Assembly: GCA_029260765.1 (NCBI GenBank)
Contig: JAJDCP010000182.1
Coordinates: forward strand, 16,499 to 80,498
Reading direction: 5' to 3'
Length of the DNA: 64,000 bases
DNA from: Planctomycetota bacterium
GTDB taxonomy: Bacteria > Planctomycetota > J058 > JAJDCP01
The notes under the pieces are model-generated. The model was given only the letters and a program-made list of their open reading frames with translations, did not search any database and had not been told where the DNA came from. The translations under genes were made by a program, and so were the position numbers. Below are positions 1 to 9,081 of this stretch, piece after piece; position 1 is the stretch's first letter, and every line of letters starts with the position of its first letter.

Positions 1-199
1 GGGGGGGGGGGAGGCTCGATGCGTCACGTTCAAGTGACGCGTCCCAGGCGGTCTGTTGCCGCAACTACCCGGTGGGTTCGGACGTAGCGTCTCTGCCGGT
101 GTATGTAGAGACCCCCTTCCAACCCCCGGGGTTTTTCCACAATCCCCTTGACGATCTGTCCCCGCAGCGACTCTACTCCTCCCCCGGGGAGGAGATGCG
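1..199. other. Contig edge and upstream region of PP2C gene
   Basis: The window opens with a run of 11 G, probably an assembly or sequencing edge. An inverted repeat GCGTCAC-(6 nt)-GTGACGC lies at 21-40; no T-run follows it, so it is not a clear terminator. A strong Shine-Dalgarno GGGGAGGAG at 186-194 precedes the ATG at 200. No other gene is seen here. Confidence 0.5.
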
Positions 200-1054
200 A
201 TGGCCGCGAAGAGCGGCAAGCTCAATGAATCTTTCGAGTGGTGCAGTGGCTCGGTGACGGGCCGTCGCCACACCATTGCGGGCCTCGACAATCAGGATGC
301 CAGCTGTGTCCGGGCGGGAGCCCATTGGCTGGCGGCGGTGGTCTGTGACGGCTGCAGCAGCGGCCCCGACTGCGGCGTGGGCGCCTGGCTGGGGGCGCGC
401 ATGGTGGTCGAATGCCTGCGTGCTGTCGCCCCAAAACTGCGTCCCAAGAACGTGGAAAAACAGCTCGAGGGTGCTCGCGTTGAGATTCTGCAGCGCATCC
501 TGCGACTGGCCCGCTCGCTGGGCGGCGATCTGACCGACATGCTCGGCGACACCTTCTTGTATACGGTCATCGGCGCGTTGATGAACCGCAGCGTCGCGGT
601 GGTCTTTTCGATCGGCGATGGTGTGGCGTTTGTCAACGGACAGAAGCACGAGATCGCATACAAGAACGACCGACCCGCCTACCTGACGTACGCCCTGACG
701 GATCTGAACGAGAAGTACGGCGATGCGTTCCGTTTCCGGGTGTTGGCCACGATGCCGACCCCTCAACTGGAGACCGTGATTCTCGGTACAGATGGCGTGC
801 TCGATCTGATCGACAGTCAGCACAAGACGATGCCGGGTAAATCACAGAAGATCGGTTCCATCGACCAGTTCCTGAGCAAGAACCGCTACTACAGGATCCC
901 CGAGGCGTTGACCCGTTACCTCGCTCGGGTGAACAAACCGACCATGCGCGTCGACTGGAAGACCCGCAAGGTACGGCGTGAGCTGGGACGCCTGCCCGAC
1001 GACACGACCTTGATCGCGATCCGGCGTAGCTCGAGGGAACGCCACGGTGGCTGA
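200..1054 (+). CDS. PP2C-family Ser/Thr protein phosphatase
   Basis: This 284-aa cytosolic protein is a metal-dependent phosphatase of the PP2C (PPM) fold that would remove phosphate from Ser/Thr residues. The metal-binding motifs are visible: NQDA at residues 31-34, VCDG with D50, SIGDG with D140, GTDG with D198 and a C-terminal DDTT with D267/D268. The DGCSSG loop is the form seen in the PP2C_2 subgroup rather than classical DGHGG. There is no signal peptide or membrane segment. The start is fixed by the GGGGAGGAG ribosome site. The stop overlaps the next gene's GTG by 8 nt, so the two are probably co-transcribed. It could oppose the zinc-ribbon Ser/Thr kinases encoded elsewhere in the window; that is inference. 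Confidence 0.85.
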   Translation: MAAKSGKLNESFEWCSGSVTGRRHTIAGLDNQDASCVRAGAHWLAAVVCDGCSSGPDCGVGAWLGARMVVECLRAVAPKLRPKNVEKQLEGARVEILQRILRLARSLGGDLTDMLGDTFLYTVIGALMNRSVAVVFSIGDGVAFVNGQKHEIAYKNDRPAYLTYALTDLNEKYGDAFRFRVLATMPTPQLETVILGTDGVLDLIDSQHKTMPGKSQKIGSIDQFLSKNRYYRIPEALTRYLARVNKPTMRVDWKTRKVRRELGRLPDDTTLIAIRRSSRERHGG

Positions 1055-2558
1055 AGCTCCCGCCCCGTCCACGCTTGATGCCGGCTGGTGGCCCGCTTTG
1101 CTGCTAGCCTTCGGCCTGTTCGGTTTGTACCTGGCGAATGGGGCGCCGATGCCGACCGGGGATGCCAAGGCCAGCAGCTATCTGGGGCTGAGCCTGCTCG
1201 ATGACGGCGACCTCAACTTCCGTCCTGACGAAGCCCCGTTCATGTTCGTCTGGACTGTCGACACCGCCGACGGTCCCCGCCGTGTGCGTATCGATGACTG
1301 GCAGCATGAGCTGGGCGGCTACTCGGCACGTCGGCTGTTCGACAACGGTCTGCTGCACTCGCCGGGACCCCGCTATTTCCTTGTGCCGGGCGTCGACCCC
1401 GAGACCTACGTGAACACCTTCGGGTTGGGAGCAGGCCTCTGCAACTTCCCCGCATTGGCCGTACAGCGGGCCTGCGGCGTGACTCTCGACCACCGGCGGG
1501 TGATGCTGAGCGCACGTGCGACTGCGGCATTTCTGGTGGCACTGTCGGCCTGGGGGGTCTTTGTAGCCTGTCGCTTCTTCTGTGGCCGTCCACAGGCGCT
1601 GGTGCTGGCTGCGGCCTACGGTCTCGGCACATGCGTGTGGAGCTTGAGCAGCCAGGCCCTCTGGCAGCACGGCCCCAGCCACGCTTGGGGAATGCTCGCC
1701 CTGGTCTGCTACCTGCAGGCCCGGCGGGGAACCGTCTGGGCGGTGCTCTGTGGAGTTGCCGTGGGATGTGCGGTCTGGTGTCGGCCCACCAACGCGATCC
1801 TGGTGCTGGCCCTGGGGGCCGGCATGGTCGGGGTGGGACGACGGTCTCTGATCGGCTTCCTGCTGGGCGGACTGCCCTTCGCGCTGTTGCTGGCGGCCGC
1901 CAACGCCGCGCAACTCGGCGCTCCCTGGCAGATGGGCCAGCAGCTCGCGAGTGTCAGCCTGGCCGTGGGCAAGACCGGCTCCGATGCGCTCTGGCAGACC
2001 CCCCTCTGGCTCGGGGCGCTGGGACTGTTGTTCAGCCCGTCGCGGGGATTGCTGGTCTTCAGTCCGTTTCTGGGTTTGGCCTTCTGGGGGAGCTGGCGGG
2101 TGTTTCGCGCGTCCGCGGCTGCGGAGGAGGTGGCCCCAGGGCTCTCGGCTTCGGTGCTGTGGCCGATCCCTCTGGTAGTGCTGGGGTTGTGGCTCCCGGC
2201 CTTCAAGTGGTACGACTGGTGGGGCGGTTGGTGCTTCGGCTACCGGCCTCTGCTCGACAGCGTACCATTTCTGGTCGTATTGCTCGCACCGATCGCGACG
2301 CAGGTGTGGAACAGCCGCTGGGGCCGCATCCTGGCGATCGCCCTGCTGGTCTGGTCGGTGGGGGTCCAGATTCTCGGCGCCCGTGCCTGCAGCCTGATCG
2401 GCTGGAATGCCGAGCCGGATATCGACAGGCCGGAGAACCGCGGCCGCCTGTGGTCGGTGACGGACAGCCAGCTGCTGTACTATCTCAAGAATTTTGAAGA
2501 AGGCGCACGCCAACGTGAAGAACTGTTCGAACACGCCCTGACCCACCCTTCGACCTGA
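1047..2558 (+). CDS. Polytopic membrane protein, GT-C glycosyltransferase-like
   Basis: A 503-aa integral membrane protein with about ten hydrophobic segments, starting with a GTG that overlaps the PP2C stop by 8 nt. An N-terminal helix at about residues 13-32 is followed by a long polar loop rich in Asp and aromatic residues (roughly 40-130), then a series of transmembrane helices. A Trp/Tyr-rich motif KWYDWWGGW in a late extracytoplasmic loop followed by GYRPLLD is typical of uncharacterised bacterial proteins resembling lipid-linked-sugar glycosyltransferases. No catalytic residue can be assigned with certainty. The coupling to PP2C suggests envelope work under phosphorylation control, which is speculative. 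Confidence 0.6.
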   Translation: MAEAPAPSTLDAGWWPALLLAFGLFGLYLANGAPMPTGDAKASSYLGLSLLDDGDLNFRPDEAPFMFVWTVDTADGPRRVRIDDWQHELGGYSARRLFDNGLLHSPGPRYFLVPGVDPETYVNTFGLGAGLCNFPALAVQRACGVTLDHRRVMLSARATAAFLVALSAWGVFVACRFFCGRPQALVLAAAYGLGTCVWSLSSQALWQHGPSHAWGMLALVCYLQARRGTVWAVLCGVAVGCAVWCRPTNAILVLALGAGMVGVGRRSLIGFLLGGLPFALLLAAANAAQLGAPWQMGQQLASVSLAVGKTGSDALWQTPLWLGALGLLFSPSRGLLVFSPFLGLAFWGSWRVFRASAAAEEVAPGLSASVLWPIPLVVLGLWLPAFKWYDWWGGWCFGYRPLLDSVPFLVVLLAPIATQVWNSRWGRILAIALLVWSVGVQILGARACSLIGWNAEPDIDRPENRGRLWSVTDSQLLYYLKNFEEGARQREELFEHALTHPST

Positions 2559-2648
2559 GCGCAGGGCGGATTCCCGCAACGAGGAACTGTCACTGCAGCC
2601 CGTTACGCGTATTAGCCATCACCGGCGTGCTTGATAGGGAGCCCCGAT

Positions 2649-5009
2649 TTGTTCGCTGTTCTCGCCCGCTGGACCTTGCGCCATCGCCTCCTGGCAAGTG
2701 TGTTGATGGCCCTCATCATCGGCAGCGCGCTGGCCGGTCTGCCACGCTTGCGCGCCGATCTGAACGCACGCAACTTCTTCTCGACCAATGACCCCGAGCT
2801 CGAACGGCTCGACGCGCACCTGGCATTCTGGGGCAAGGACGACAACCAGCTGCTGGTGCTGGTGAGCGCCGACAGCGGGGCGCTCCTCACCCGTCCACGC
2901 TTGCGGCGGATGGCATGGGCCGCCAGCGCCCTGGACAGCCTGGCCAGCGTGCTGCGCGTCCAGGGTCTGGCGGACATGCCTGGTTTCAACGAGAGCGAAG
3001 GCTTCGTACCCCGCCTGCCGCGTATCGCCGACAGCGTGCCCCGGGGGCCGAGCCGCGCGCATCGAAGTTGGATCTGGAAGTTGACCCACAACTCTCCCTA
3101 CGTGCCGCTCCTGCTGTCGGCTGATGGCGAGGTCAGCTCCCTGCTCGTCACGCTGGACCCCGAGCTCGGAGACACCGAGACCATCGCTGTGGTCGCAAGC
3201 ATCAAGGGGCGCCTGCAGCACTTTCAGGGCTTCGAGGGCCTGCGCTTCGAGCTCGCGGGTGTGCCGGCGATGCGGGCGGCGATTTTCGAGCTGATGCTCG
3301 GTGATCAGAAGCGCTTCATGCCGCTGGCCTTCGGGCTGATCCTCTTGATTCTGTGCCTGCTCTTCCGGCGCGTGCATGGTGTGTTGATTCCGTTTCTGAC
3401 CGCGGCCGTGCCGATGCTGATGTTGGCCGGGGTGATGGGCTGGAGAGACGAGCCGATCAGCGTCTTGAACCAGATCTACTTCACGCTCCTGCCAGCGATT
3501 ACCGTCGCCGACGCCATCCATCTTCTCAGCCGCTACCACGAAGAGCTGCGGCGGCGGTGTAGCGCATCGCAACGACCCGGCAGCGAGGTTCGTCACGACG
3601 CCATTGTCGAGGCGTTGCGGCACATCGGCCCCGCTTGTGGACTGACGGGATTCACGACGGTGGTCGGCTTCCTCTCCCTCAATGTGGCGAGCATGGAGAA
3701 CCTGCGCAGCTTTGGAAACTATGCTGCGCTGGGAATGGGCTTTGCCTACCTCAACACGCTGTTTCTCGCGCCGTTGTTGTTATCGTTGGCGCGCTCGAGC
3801 CCGCCGCCAGGAGGACAGAGCGCCGACCCGACCTTCTTCGATCGCAGGCTGCTCGGCTGCGCGCGGCTGAGTCTCGAACGGCCGGGCCTCGTTCTGCTCG
3901 CGACGCTGCTGCTGCTGGGGGGAGCGACGTTCTATGGCTTGCGGGTCGAGGTCGACAGTGACCTGGTGTCGATGGTCCAGCCCGAACATCCGGTCTGGCA
4001 AGCCAACCAGACGCTGACCGAACGTCTGGGAGGCATCCTCAATCTCGACCTCGATCTCCAGGGCGCTCCCGGCTGTCTGCACGATCCTGAAGTGCTCGAG
4101 GCTGTCCTCGAGGTGGAGCGCTGGGCGCTCGAGCAACCCCTGGTGCGCAGCAGCCAGAGCCCCGCCTCGATGTTGGCCGGGCTCAGCCAGCTCAGTCATG
4201 GCCAGCCGACTTTGCCGCGCACCGTCCGGGCCGTTGAGGGAGCGTTCGCCCGTCTGCGGCGGCGGGGCGAGTTGGACATCGTCTTGAACGCGGACGCCTC
4301 GCGGGGGCGGATCATTCTTCGCACGCAAGACCGCGGCGCGATGGCCTTTCAGGCGTTTGTCGCGGAGCTCGAGAGCACGCTGCAGCAGCGTCTGGCAGGT
4401 CTCCCGCTGCGGTCGCACGTCACCAGCACCGCCCTGCTCGGCTACCGCGGCATCAGCCACCTGACCCTCGACTTGAGGAACAGCCTGCTACTGGTCTTCT
4501 TGTCCGTAGCTCTGGTGATCGGGGTATTGTTCAAGAATCTGCGCGTGGCCCTGCTGTGCTTTCTGCCCAACGCGCTTCCGCTGATCGTCGGCTACGGCCT
4601 GTTGGGCTTGATGGGCTGGTGGCTGCAGCCAGCACCGGCGGTGATGTTCACGGTGGCCCTGGCGATTGCGGTCGATGACACCATCCATCTGATGGCGCGG
4701 GTGCGCGAAGAGCTCCGCCGTGGCCTGGCGTTGCGTGAAGCGGTGCGTGAGGCCCTGTTGCATTGCGGGCGCGCGGTGGTGACCACCAGCATCATCCTGG
4801 TCGGAGGGATGTCGATCAGCCTCTTGAGCGGCTTTCCGTCGATCGTCGTGATGGCTGCGCTCGGCATGTGCGTGATCGCAGTCGCGATGCTCTGCGATCT
4901 GTTCCTGCTGCCCGCGTTGTTGGTGTTGTTTCCGCTGCCCGGTCTGTGCGCGGGGACGACCTCGCTGGCGACGGTGGAGGCAAAGGTCGGGTCGGGCCAG
5001 GGCGGCTGA
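2649..5009 (+). CDS. RND-superfamily (MMPL/HpnN-like) transporter
   Basis: A large inner-membrane exporter of the resistance-nodulation-division superfamily, about 786 aa with two homologous halves. Each half has a periplasmic domain followed by a helix bundle. The duplicated helix-4-type motif is visible twice: TVADAIHLLSRYHEE near residue 295 and AVDDTIHLMARVREE near residue 677. Proteins of this class move hydrophobic molecules such as lipids or hopanoids using the proton gradient; the substrate here cannot be read. A TTG at 2649 is preferred because AGGGAG lies about 8 nt upstream; an earlier in-frame TTG at 2631 lacks such a site. No membrane-fusion or outer-membrane partner is adjacent. 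Confidence 0.85.
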   Translation: MFAVLARWTLRHRLLASVLMALIIGSALAGLPRLRADLNARNFFSTNDPELERLDAHLAFWGKDDNQLLVLVSADSGALLTRPRLRRMAWAASALDSLASVLRVQGLADMPGFNESEGFVPRLPRIADSVPRGPSRAHRSWIWKLTHNSPYVPLLLSADGEVSSLLVTLDPELGDTETIAVVASIKGRLQHFQGFEGLRFELAGVPAMRAAIFELMLGDQKRFMPLAFGLILLILCLLFRRVHGVLIPFLTAAVPMLMLAGVMGWRDEPISVLNQIYFTLLPAITVADAIHLLSRYHEELRRRCSASQRPGSEVRHDAIVEALRHIGPACGLTGFTTVVGFLSLNVASMENLRSFGNYAALGMGFAYLNTLFLAPLLLSLARSSPPPGGQSADPTFFDRRLLGCARLSLERPGLVLLATLLLLGGATFYGLRVEVDSDLVSMVQPEHPVWQANQTLTERLGGILNLDLDLQGAPGCLHDPEVLEAVLEVERWALEQPLVRSSQSPASMLAGLSQLSHGQPTLPRTVRAVEGAFARLRRRGELDIVLNADASRGRIILRTQDRGAMAFQAFVAELESTLQQRLAGLPLRSHVTSTALLGYRGISHLTLDLRNSLLLVFLSVALVIGVLFKNLRVALLCFLPNALPLIVGYGLLGLMGWWLQPAPAVMFTVALAIAVDDTIHLMARVREELRRGLALREAVREALLHCGRAVVTTSIILVGGMSISLLSGFPSIVVMAALGMCVIAVAMLCDLFLLPALLVLFPLPGLCAGTTSLATVEAKVGSGQGG

Positions 5010-5039
5010 GAGCCTTGGGGTTGGCTGGCTCAGGCCGGT

Positions 5040-5294
5040 TCAGGGCCTCTCACCGCGCCTCTCGTTCGCGAGCCTGCGTTTCAACAGCGCAAGCATATGG
5101 CGGGCCCGCTCGGGCGGTGGCCAGCCGGGCACTTCGGGCGGCGCATCCCAGTCGACGCCGAAGCTGTGCCCGTGGGAGCAGGCATAGTAGTCCGTGCTCG
5201 ACCCCTCTTCGACTCTCTCAGCCTTGACCAGCTTGAAGCTGCTGGTCAGGCATAGCGAGCAGACCACGGTCTGGGCGTGCTGGCCTCCGGCCAT
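5040..5294 (-). CDS. Small Cys-rich (zinc-ribbon-like) protein
   Basis: An 84-aa hypothetical protein. A CSLC pair near the N-terminus and a later CSHGH segment could form a small zinc-binding site. The C-terminal third is basic (RRLANERRGER). The start lies 5 nt after the clpS stop and its GGAG ribosome site overlaps that stop, so it is translated from the clpS message. The operon suggests a link to ClpS-dependent proteolysis, but I do not recognise the family. Confidence 0.6.
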   Translation of the reverse strand: MAGGQHAQTVVCSLCLTSSFKLVKAERVEEGSSTDYYACSHGHSFGVDWDAPPEVPGWPPPERARHMLALLKRRLANERRGERP

Positions 5295-5299
5295 CGGTG

Positions 5300-5623
5300 T
5301 TACTCCGGCTCATAGGTGAAGGTGAGCGGAAAGCCGGCGGCGCGTGCGCGGGCATGCGCCATCGCGACGCGGAACTCGGCCTGCTCGAACGGCAAGGCAC
5401 AGACAAACGCGATGCCCTTGGTGTGTGCCTCGCGCATCACATCGACAGCCACGTTCTGTGGCAGGTGGAATACCGTCAGCAGGACACGCACGACGAACAC
5501 CATGTGGGTGATCGGATCGTTGTGCAGGAAGACCTTGTACATGGGGCACAGCCGGGTTTGTACCTCGGGCTGAACTTCGGGCACCGAGATTCCCGGCTTG
5601 CTGGGAGGAGGGGTATCGGGCAT
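5300..5623 (-). CDS. clpS: ATP-dependent Clp protease adaptor ClpS
   Basis: A 107-aa adaptor that recognises N-degron substrates and hands them to the ClpA or ClpC unfoldase. After a Pro-rich disordered N-terminus, the core runs from YKVFLHNDPIT through FVVRVL and VDVMREAHTKG to a C-terminal FTYEPE. These match the conserved ClpS elements, including the ND-x-x-T substrate loop and the H-x-x-G helix end. The ATG at 5623 is chosen because GAGG lies about 8 nt upstream and it gives the usual family length; an upstream extension is possible but has no support. No clpA or clpC is in the window. It forms an operon with the small Cys-rich gene that follows it on the minus strand. Confidence 0.88.
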   Translation of the reverse strand: MPDTPPPSKPGISVPEVQPEVQTRLCPMYKVFLHNDPITHMVFVVRVLLTVFHLPQNVAVDVMREAHTKGIAFVCALPFEQAEFRVAMAHARARAAGFPLTFTYEPE

Positions 5624-5709
5624 GCCAGAATCCTCGCAGGGCTGCCCGCAGTATACCAGATGCGGCGAGCAGCCATCAGCTGCGCGTCCGGACGGCCTGG
5701 GCCGGCCCA

Positions 5710-7008
5710 TCAATCGAGGCTGTAGTACTCGCCGTCGTTGTCCTCGGCCAGGCGCGTCATGAAGCCCTGGTTGGCGCCAGGGAAGCCGATCGTGTTGATG
5801 CGCACCTTGCGGAACTTGTTCAGCGTGTTGACGGTGTCATGGATCTCGTCGAGCTTGTCGCTACCGAGTGGCATGCCGCTCTCGTCGGTGGGCGAACCGT
5901 CGGAGATCAGGAAGAACAGGTTGGGGTCGCCCTCGATGTTGAAGGCCTTCTCGAGTGCATCCCCGGTGTTGGTGACGCCTTCATGGGTGATGGCCTTGGT
6001 CCACGCGACCGCCTTCTTCTTATTGCCAGCGTTCGCCCGCTGCAACTCGGTGTTCCAGACACTGACCATCGTCGAGTACTTGATCAAGGTGAACTGCACG
6101 TCGCTGCTCAGCGACTCGACCAGCCGCACCATCTCGATCTTCGCACGCGTGATGCGCATCCTGTCGCTTCCCCCCGCTCCTGCCGGCAGGCCATCGGTGG
6201 TCGGGCCGCCGCGCGAAGGATCGATCGCTTCCATGCTGCCCGACATGTCAAGCACGATCACCAGGCGCTTGCTGAGCACCTCGGTACCGAAGAACTCCGG
6301 CGCATCCTCGCCGACAACCGTCGATCCCACTTCGCCCGGGCCTGTCTCGGGCCGGAAGGTGTCTTCGGTCCCTTCAGCCCAGAAACGCCGCCAGTCTTCG
6401 GTCGTCTGAAGGTCGAGCCCGGTAGCACTGGTCAGCGCCAGGCGCGCCTCGATCCAGATGTCGTTGCGCTGTTTCTCATAGCGCTCGACCAGGTCGATCA
6501 GGGGGTTGACGGCCCGCATGATCTGCCGCCGCCCGGCGGCCCGGCAGAGCTCGAGCAGCACTTTCTCGTGCTGCTTCTTCTCCTGGAGGGCGGCCACGAT
6601 CGCATCGTCGGCCTCCGGATCGTCGTAGCTCTCGGCGACCTCGACCAGCAGTACCTTGGCGCGCCAATCTGTCTTGCGTGAGCTCAGCTGCTCGAACAGG
6701 AAAGTCCGTGCCTCGTCATTCCGGATGTCTTTGAGACCTTCGCCCAGGGCGGCGTGCACCCCTATTGAGATCGAGGGCTGCAGATCGGGCAGGGTGTCGA
6801 TCTTGACGGCACACTCGAGCAGCACCCGGGCAGCCTCTTCACTGTCGAGCGCGGCGAGCTGCGAGACGGCCTGCCGAGCAAGGCCCAGGTTGCCGGCATG
6901 GGCTGCCTTGAAGATCTGCTTCTGCAGCTCCTTTTCCGGACCGCGAGCCCAGGCCGTCGAAAGGCAGAGAAGCAGGGCGACCAGGACGGTTCCGACGTTG
7001 CGCATCAT
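5710..7008 (-). CDS. Exported protein with helical repeats and a VWA domain
   Basis: A 432-aa protein with a clear signal peptide (hydrophobic VGTVLVALLLCLSTAWA, residues 5-21). Residues about 25-200 are a helical, HEAT/ARM-like region rich in Leu and Ala. Residues about 248-432 form a von Willebrand A domain with an intact MIDAS, DMSGSM at 254-259, and a later SDGSPT that supplies the second metal-site loop. Such domains bind a protein partner through a divalent cation. It is probably periplasmic or surface-exposed. A paralogue with the same layout lies at 26716-28017. Two adjacent ATG codons (7008, 7005) both fit; the ribosome site is weak. Confidence 0.8.
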   Translation of the reverse strand: MMRNVGTVLVALLLCLSTAWARGPEKELQKQIFKAAHAGNLGLARQAVSQLAALDSEEAARVLLECAVKIDTLPDLQPSISIGVHAALGEGLKDIRNDEARTFLFEQLSSRKTDWRAKVLLVEVAESYDDPEADDAIVAALQEKKQHEKVLLELCRAAGRRQIMRAVNPLIDLVERYEKQRNDIWIEARLALTSATGLDLQTTEDWRRFWAEGTEDTFRPETGPGEVGSTVVGEDAPEFFGTEVLSKRLVIVLDMSGSMEAIDPSRGGPTTDGLPAGAGGSDRMRITRAKIEMVRLVESLSSDVQFTLIKYSTMVSVWNTELQRANAGNKKKAVAWTKAITHEGVTNTGDALEKAFNIEGDPNLFFLISDGSPTDESGMPLGSDKLDEIHDTVNTLNKFRKVRINTIGFPGANQGFMTRLAEDNDGEYYSLD

Positions 7009-7266
7009 TGTTTCGATTCCTCATGATCTGGTGGCTGGCGGTGCGTGGCTATGAGACGAACGAGGCGCGGATTCCGCCCTACAGAATCCCCTCGCGGAGC
7101 GCGCAAACGCCCCGAGCTCTGAACGTGTACTCCTTAGCATGGCAGTTGGTGTCGCGAGACTGTCAGAGTAGTGTCATCTCTTGAGAAAAATCCCGCCCTT
7201 CCCCTGCATCCCGGCCTGGCACAGAGCGGCATCGAAAATGTTGCACCCCCGAGGCCCAGACAGATC
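7009..7266. other. Intergenic region between VWA and kinase genes
   Basis: Both flanking genes read on the minus strand, so this should hold the kinase 3' end and the VWA promoter. On the minus strand a TTGCGC is followed after 17 nt by TGTAGG, a weak sigma70-like pair. No rho-independent terminator or small ORF was seen. Confidence 0.3.
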
Positions 7267-9081
7267 TCAGCGCGGGTTGCGGGGCGCGATGCCCCGCTCG
7301 CGGATCAGCTTGTTGCCGTCCCGTACGGCCAACTCGAAAGCCGCCCGCGCCTCGTCGAAGGCCTCGATGGCCTGCACGAACTGGCGTTCCTCGACCCGTT
7401 GCTCGCCACGGCGCCGGGCTGCCTTGCCCTCGCGCGCCGCCCGCGTCTCCATCAAGCCATACATCAGGGTCAGTTTCTGCCAAGCGTTGGCTGCGGTCTC
7501 GGCCGCGAAGGCCGCCCGCGCAGATTCTTCCTGGAGCGCATCCTGAGGAGCCGGACCGGGCTCGCCGAACAGCCTCTGTAGCCTGTGTACTCCCTGGTCG
7601 AGCAGCTTCCGGCTGGGCTCGGGGAAGGCGACAAAGCTCGCCCCCAGCAGCAGCGCAAGGGCGCTGAACCACAGCAGCCCCCGCGAACCACGCGCGGCTC
7701 GGCGCCGCGCGGGCGGAGCCTGTTGCCGCGCCCAGGCGAGGGGATCGATCCGGGAAGGTGGCTGCGCCCCCTGCTGCGCCCTCCGCAGGGGCAGCGCCCC
7801 GACGCCAGGCACTTCGAGCGCCTGAGCGGAGCCTGCAGTCAGACTCGCCGCGGGCAGCGGTGCGGGCGGCTCCAGGACGAGCCCTGGGCGCTCCACCCCA
7901 CTCGAATCCTGCCACTCCGAGACGGCCACAGGCAGCACCGCTGGCGGCAGCGGCTCAAGGCGTCGCTGGGCGTCGACCGAAGCGCTGCGCCCCAGGCTGG
8001 CTGCGGCGACCTCCCCCGCGGCTCTGTCGTCCGACCGATGGCGCTCGAGGGCTGCAGCCAGCTCGGCACCTGTTTGGAAGCGCTTCTCGGGATCCTTCTC
8101 CAACAAACGAGCGACCACCATGGCGAGGGTGGGCGTGACGAACATACGGCGCAGATCGGGAGGCGGGCGCAGCAGATGCTGCTCGACATAGTTGACGGCC
8201 GTCGGCCCCTGAAAAGGCGTCTCGCCCGTGAGCAACTCGAAGAGCGTGCAGCCCAGCGAATAGAGGTCGGAACGATGGTCGGTCTTCTGGCTCCCCCTGA
8301 GCTGCTCGGGCGACATGTAGGGCGGCGTGCCCAACAGCTCGCCGGCTGTCGTCAGCCCGCGCGGGCGGGTGGTATCGTCCGAGTTGGGCTGCGCTTTGAC
8401 CAGCCCAAAGTCTGCAATCCGTACGCGCCCCGTGCTGGTCAGCAACAGGTTGTCCGGCTTGATGTCCCTGTGCACGATGCCCGCCTGCGCCGCGGCCCAG
8501 AGCCCTTGAGCCGTCTGGTAGACCAGGTCCGCTGCTTGCGCCTCGCCGAGCCGGGTCTCGCGCTTCAACAGCTCGCGCACAGAGCCGCCCGCGCAGTAGC
8601 CCATCGCGATGCAGAACAGACCATGAGCGCGGAACATGTCGAACACAGGCACGATCCCGCCATGGTCGAGCTTCGCCAGCGCCTGGGCTTCGCGTTGGAA
8701 ACGCTCCGTGCAGCTGTCGTCGCTCGAGAGACGGGGCGAGAGGATTTTCAGCGCCACTTTGCGCTTCAGGGTGACCTGGGTGGCGAGGAAGACGGCTCCC
8801 ATTCCCCCCTGCCCCAGCTTGCTCTCAATCTGGTAGCCTGCGACCGTCTGGCCGACGAAGTCCTCGAAAGGGAGCGTGCCGGCAGCTGGCGTAACGGGGC
8901 TGGTCGGGCGGGGGGACGGGCTGCGTTGCCCACCCGCGACCGGGTTCTCGTCCGAAGACATCGCCTGGGTGGGCAGTGCCATCGTTTCCCCGCCCAGACG
9001 CGCACCGCAAGCCAGACACAGGCTGGCGGTCGTCGGGTTCGAACGCTGGCAGTTGGGACACCTCACAAAGTGCGGCTCCAT
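7267..9081 (-). CDS. Zinc-ribbon transmembrane Ser/Thr protein kinase
   Basis: A 604-aa Hanks-type kinase. Residues 8-25 hold a CxxC...CxxC zinc ribbon, followed by a Pro/Ser-rich linker. The kinase domain begins near residue 83: Gly-loop GQGGMG at 90-95, ATP-binding K112, catalytic HRD at 204-206, DFG at 224-226 and a PYMSPEQ activation-segment end. A membrane helix (GLLWFSALALLLGASF) and a charged, alpha-helical C-terminal region outside the kinase core follow. The ATG at 9081 is chosen because the paralogue at 48037 also begins just before its zinc ribbon; a longer upstream frame has no support. It is divergent from the GTPase operon, which makes functional linkage plausible. Confidence 0.88.
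   Translation of the reverse strand: MEPHFVRCPNCQRSNPTTASLCLACGARLGGETMALPTQAMSSDENPVAGGQRSPSPRPTSPVTPAAGTLPFEDFVGQTVAGYQIESKLGQGGMGAVFLATQVTLKRKVALKILSPRLSSDDSCTERFQREAQALAKLDHGGIVPVFDMFRAHGLFCIAMGYCAGGSVRELLKRETRLGEAQAADLVYQTAQGLWAAAQAGIVHRDIKPDNLLLTSTGRVRIADFGLVKAQPNSDDTTRPRGLTTAGELLGTPPYMSPEQLRGSQKTDHRSDLYSLGCTLFELLTGETPFQGPTAVNYVEQHLLRPPPDLRRMFVTPTLAMVVARLLEKDPEKRFQTGAELAAALERHRSDDRAAGEVAAASLGRSASVDAQRRLEPLPPAVLPVAVSEWQDSSGVERPGLVLEPPAPLPAASLTAGSAQALEVPGVGALPLRRAQQGAQPPSRIDPLAWARQQAPPARRRAARGSRGLLWFSALALLLGASFVAFPEPSRKLLDQGVHRLQRLFGEPGPAPQDALQEESARAAFAAETAANAWQKLTLMYGLMETRAAREGKAARRRGEQRVEERQFVQAIEAFDEARAAFELAVRDGNKLIRERGIAPRNPR

Noticed and set aside
1104..2579. Long minus-strand open frame opposite the membrane protein at 1047-2558
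   Set aside because: It is the antisense shadow of a high-GC gene; residues are Gln/Arg/Pro-rich without motifs, while the plus strand shows clear membrane helices.
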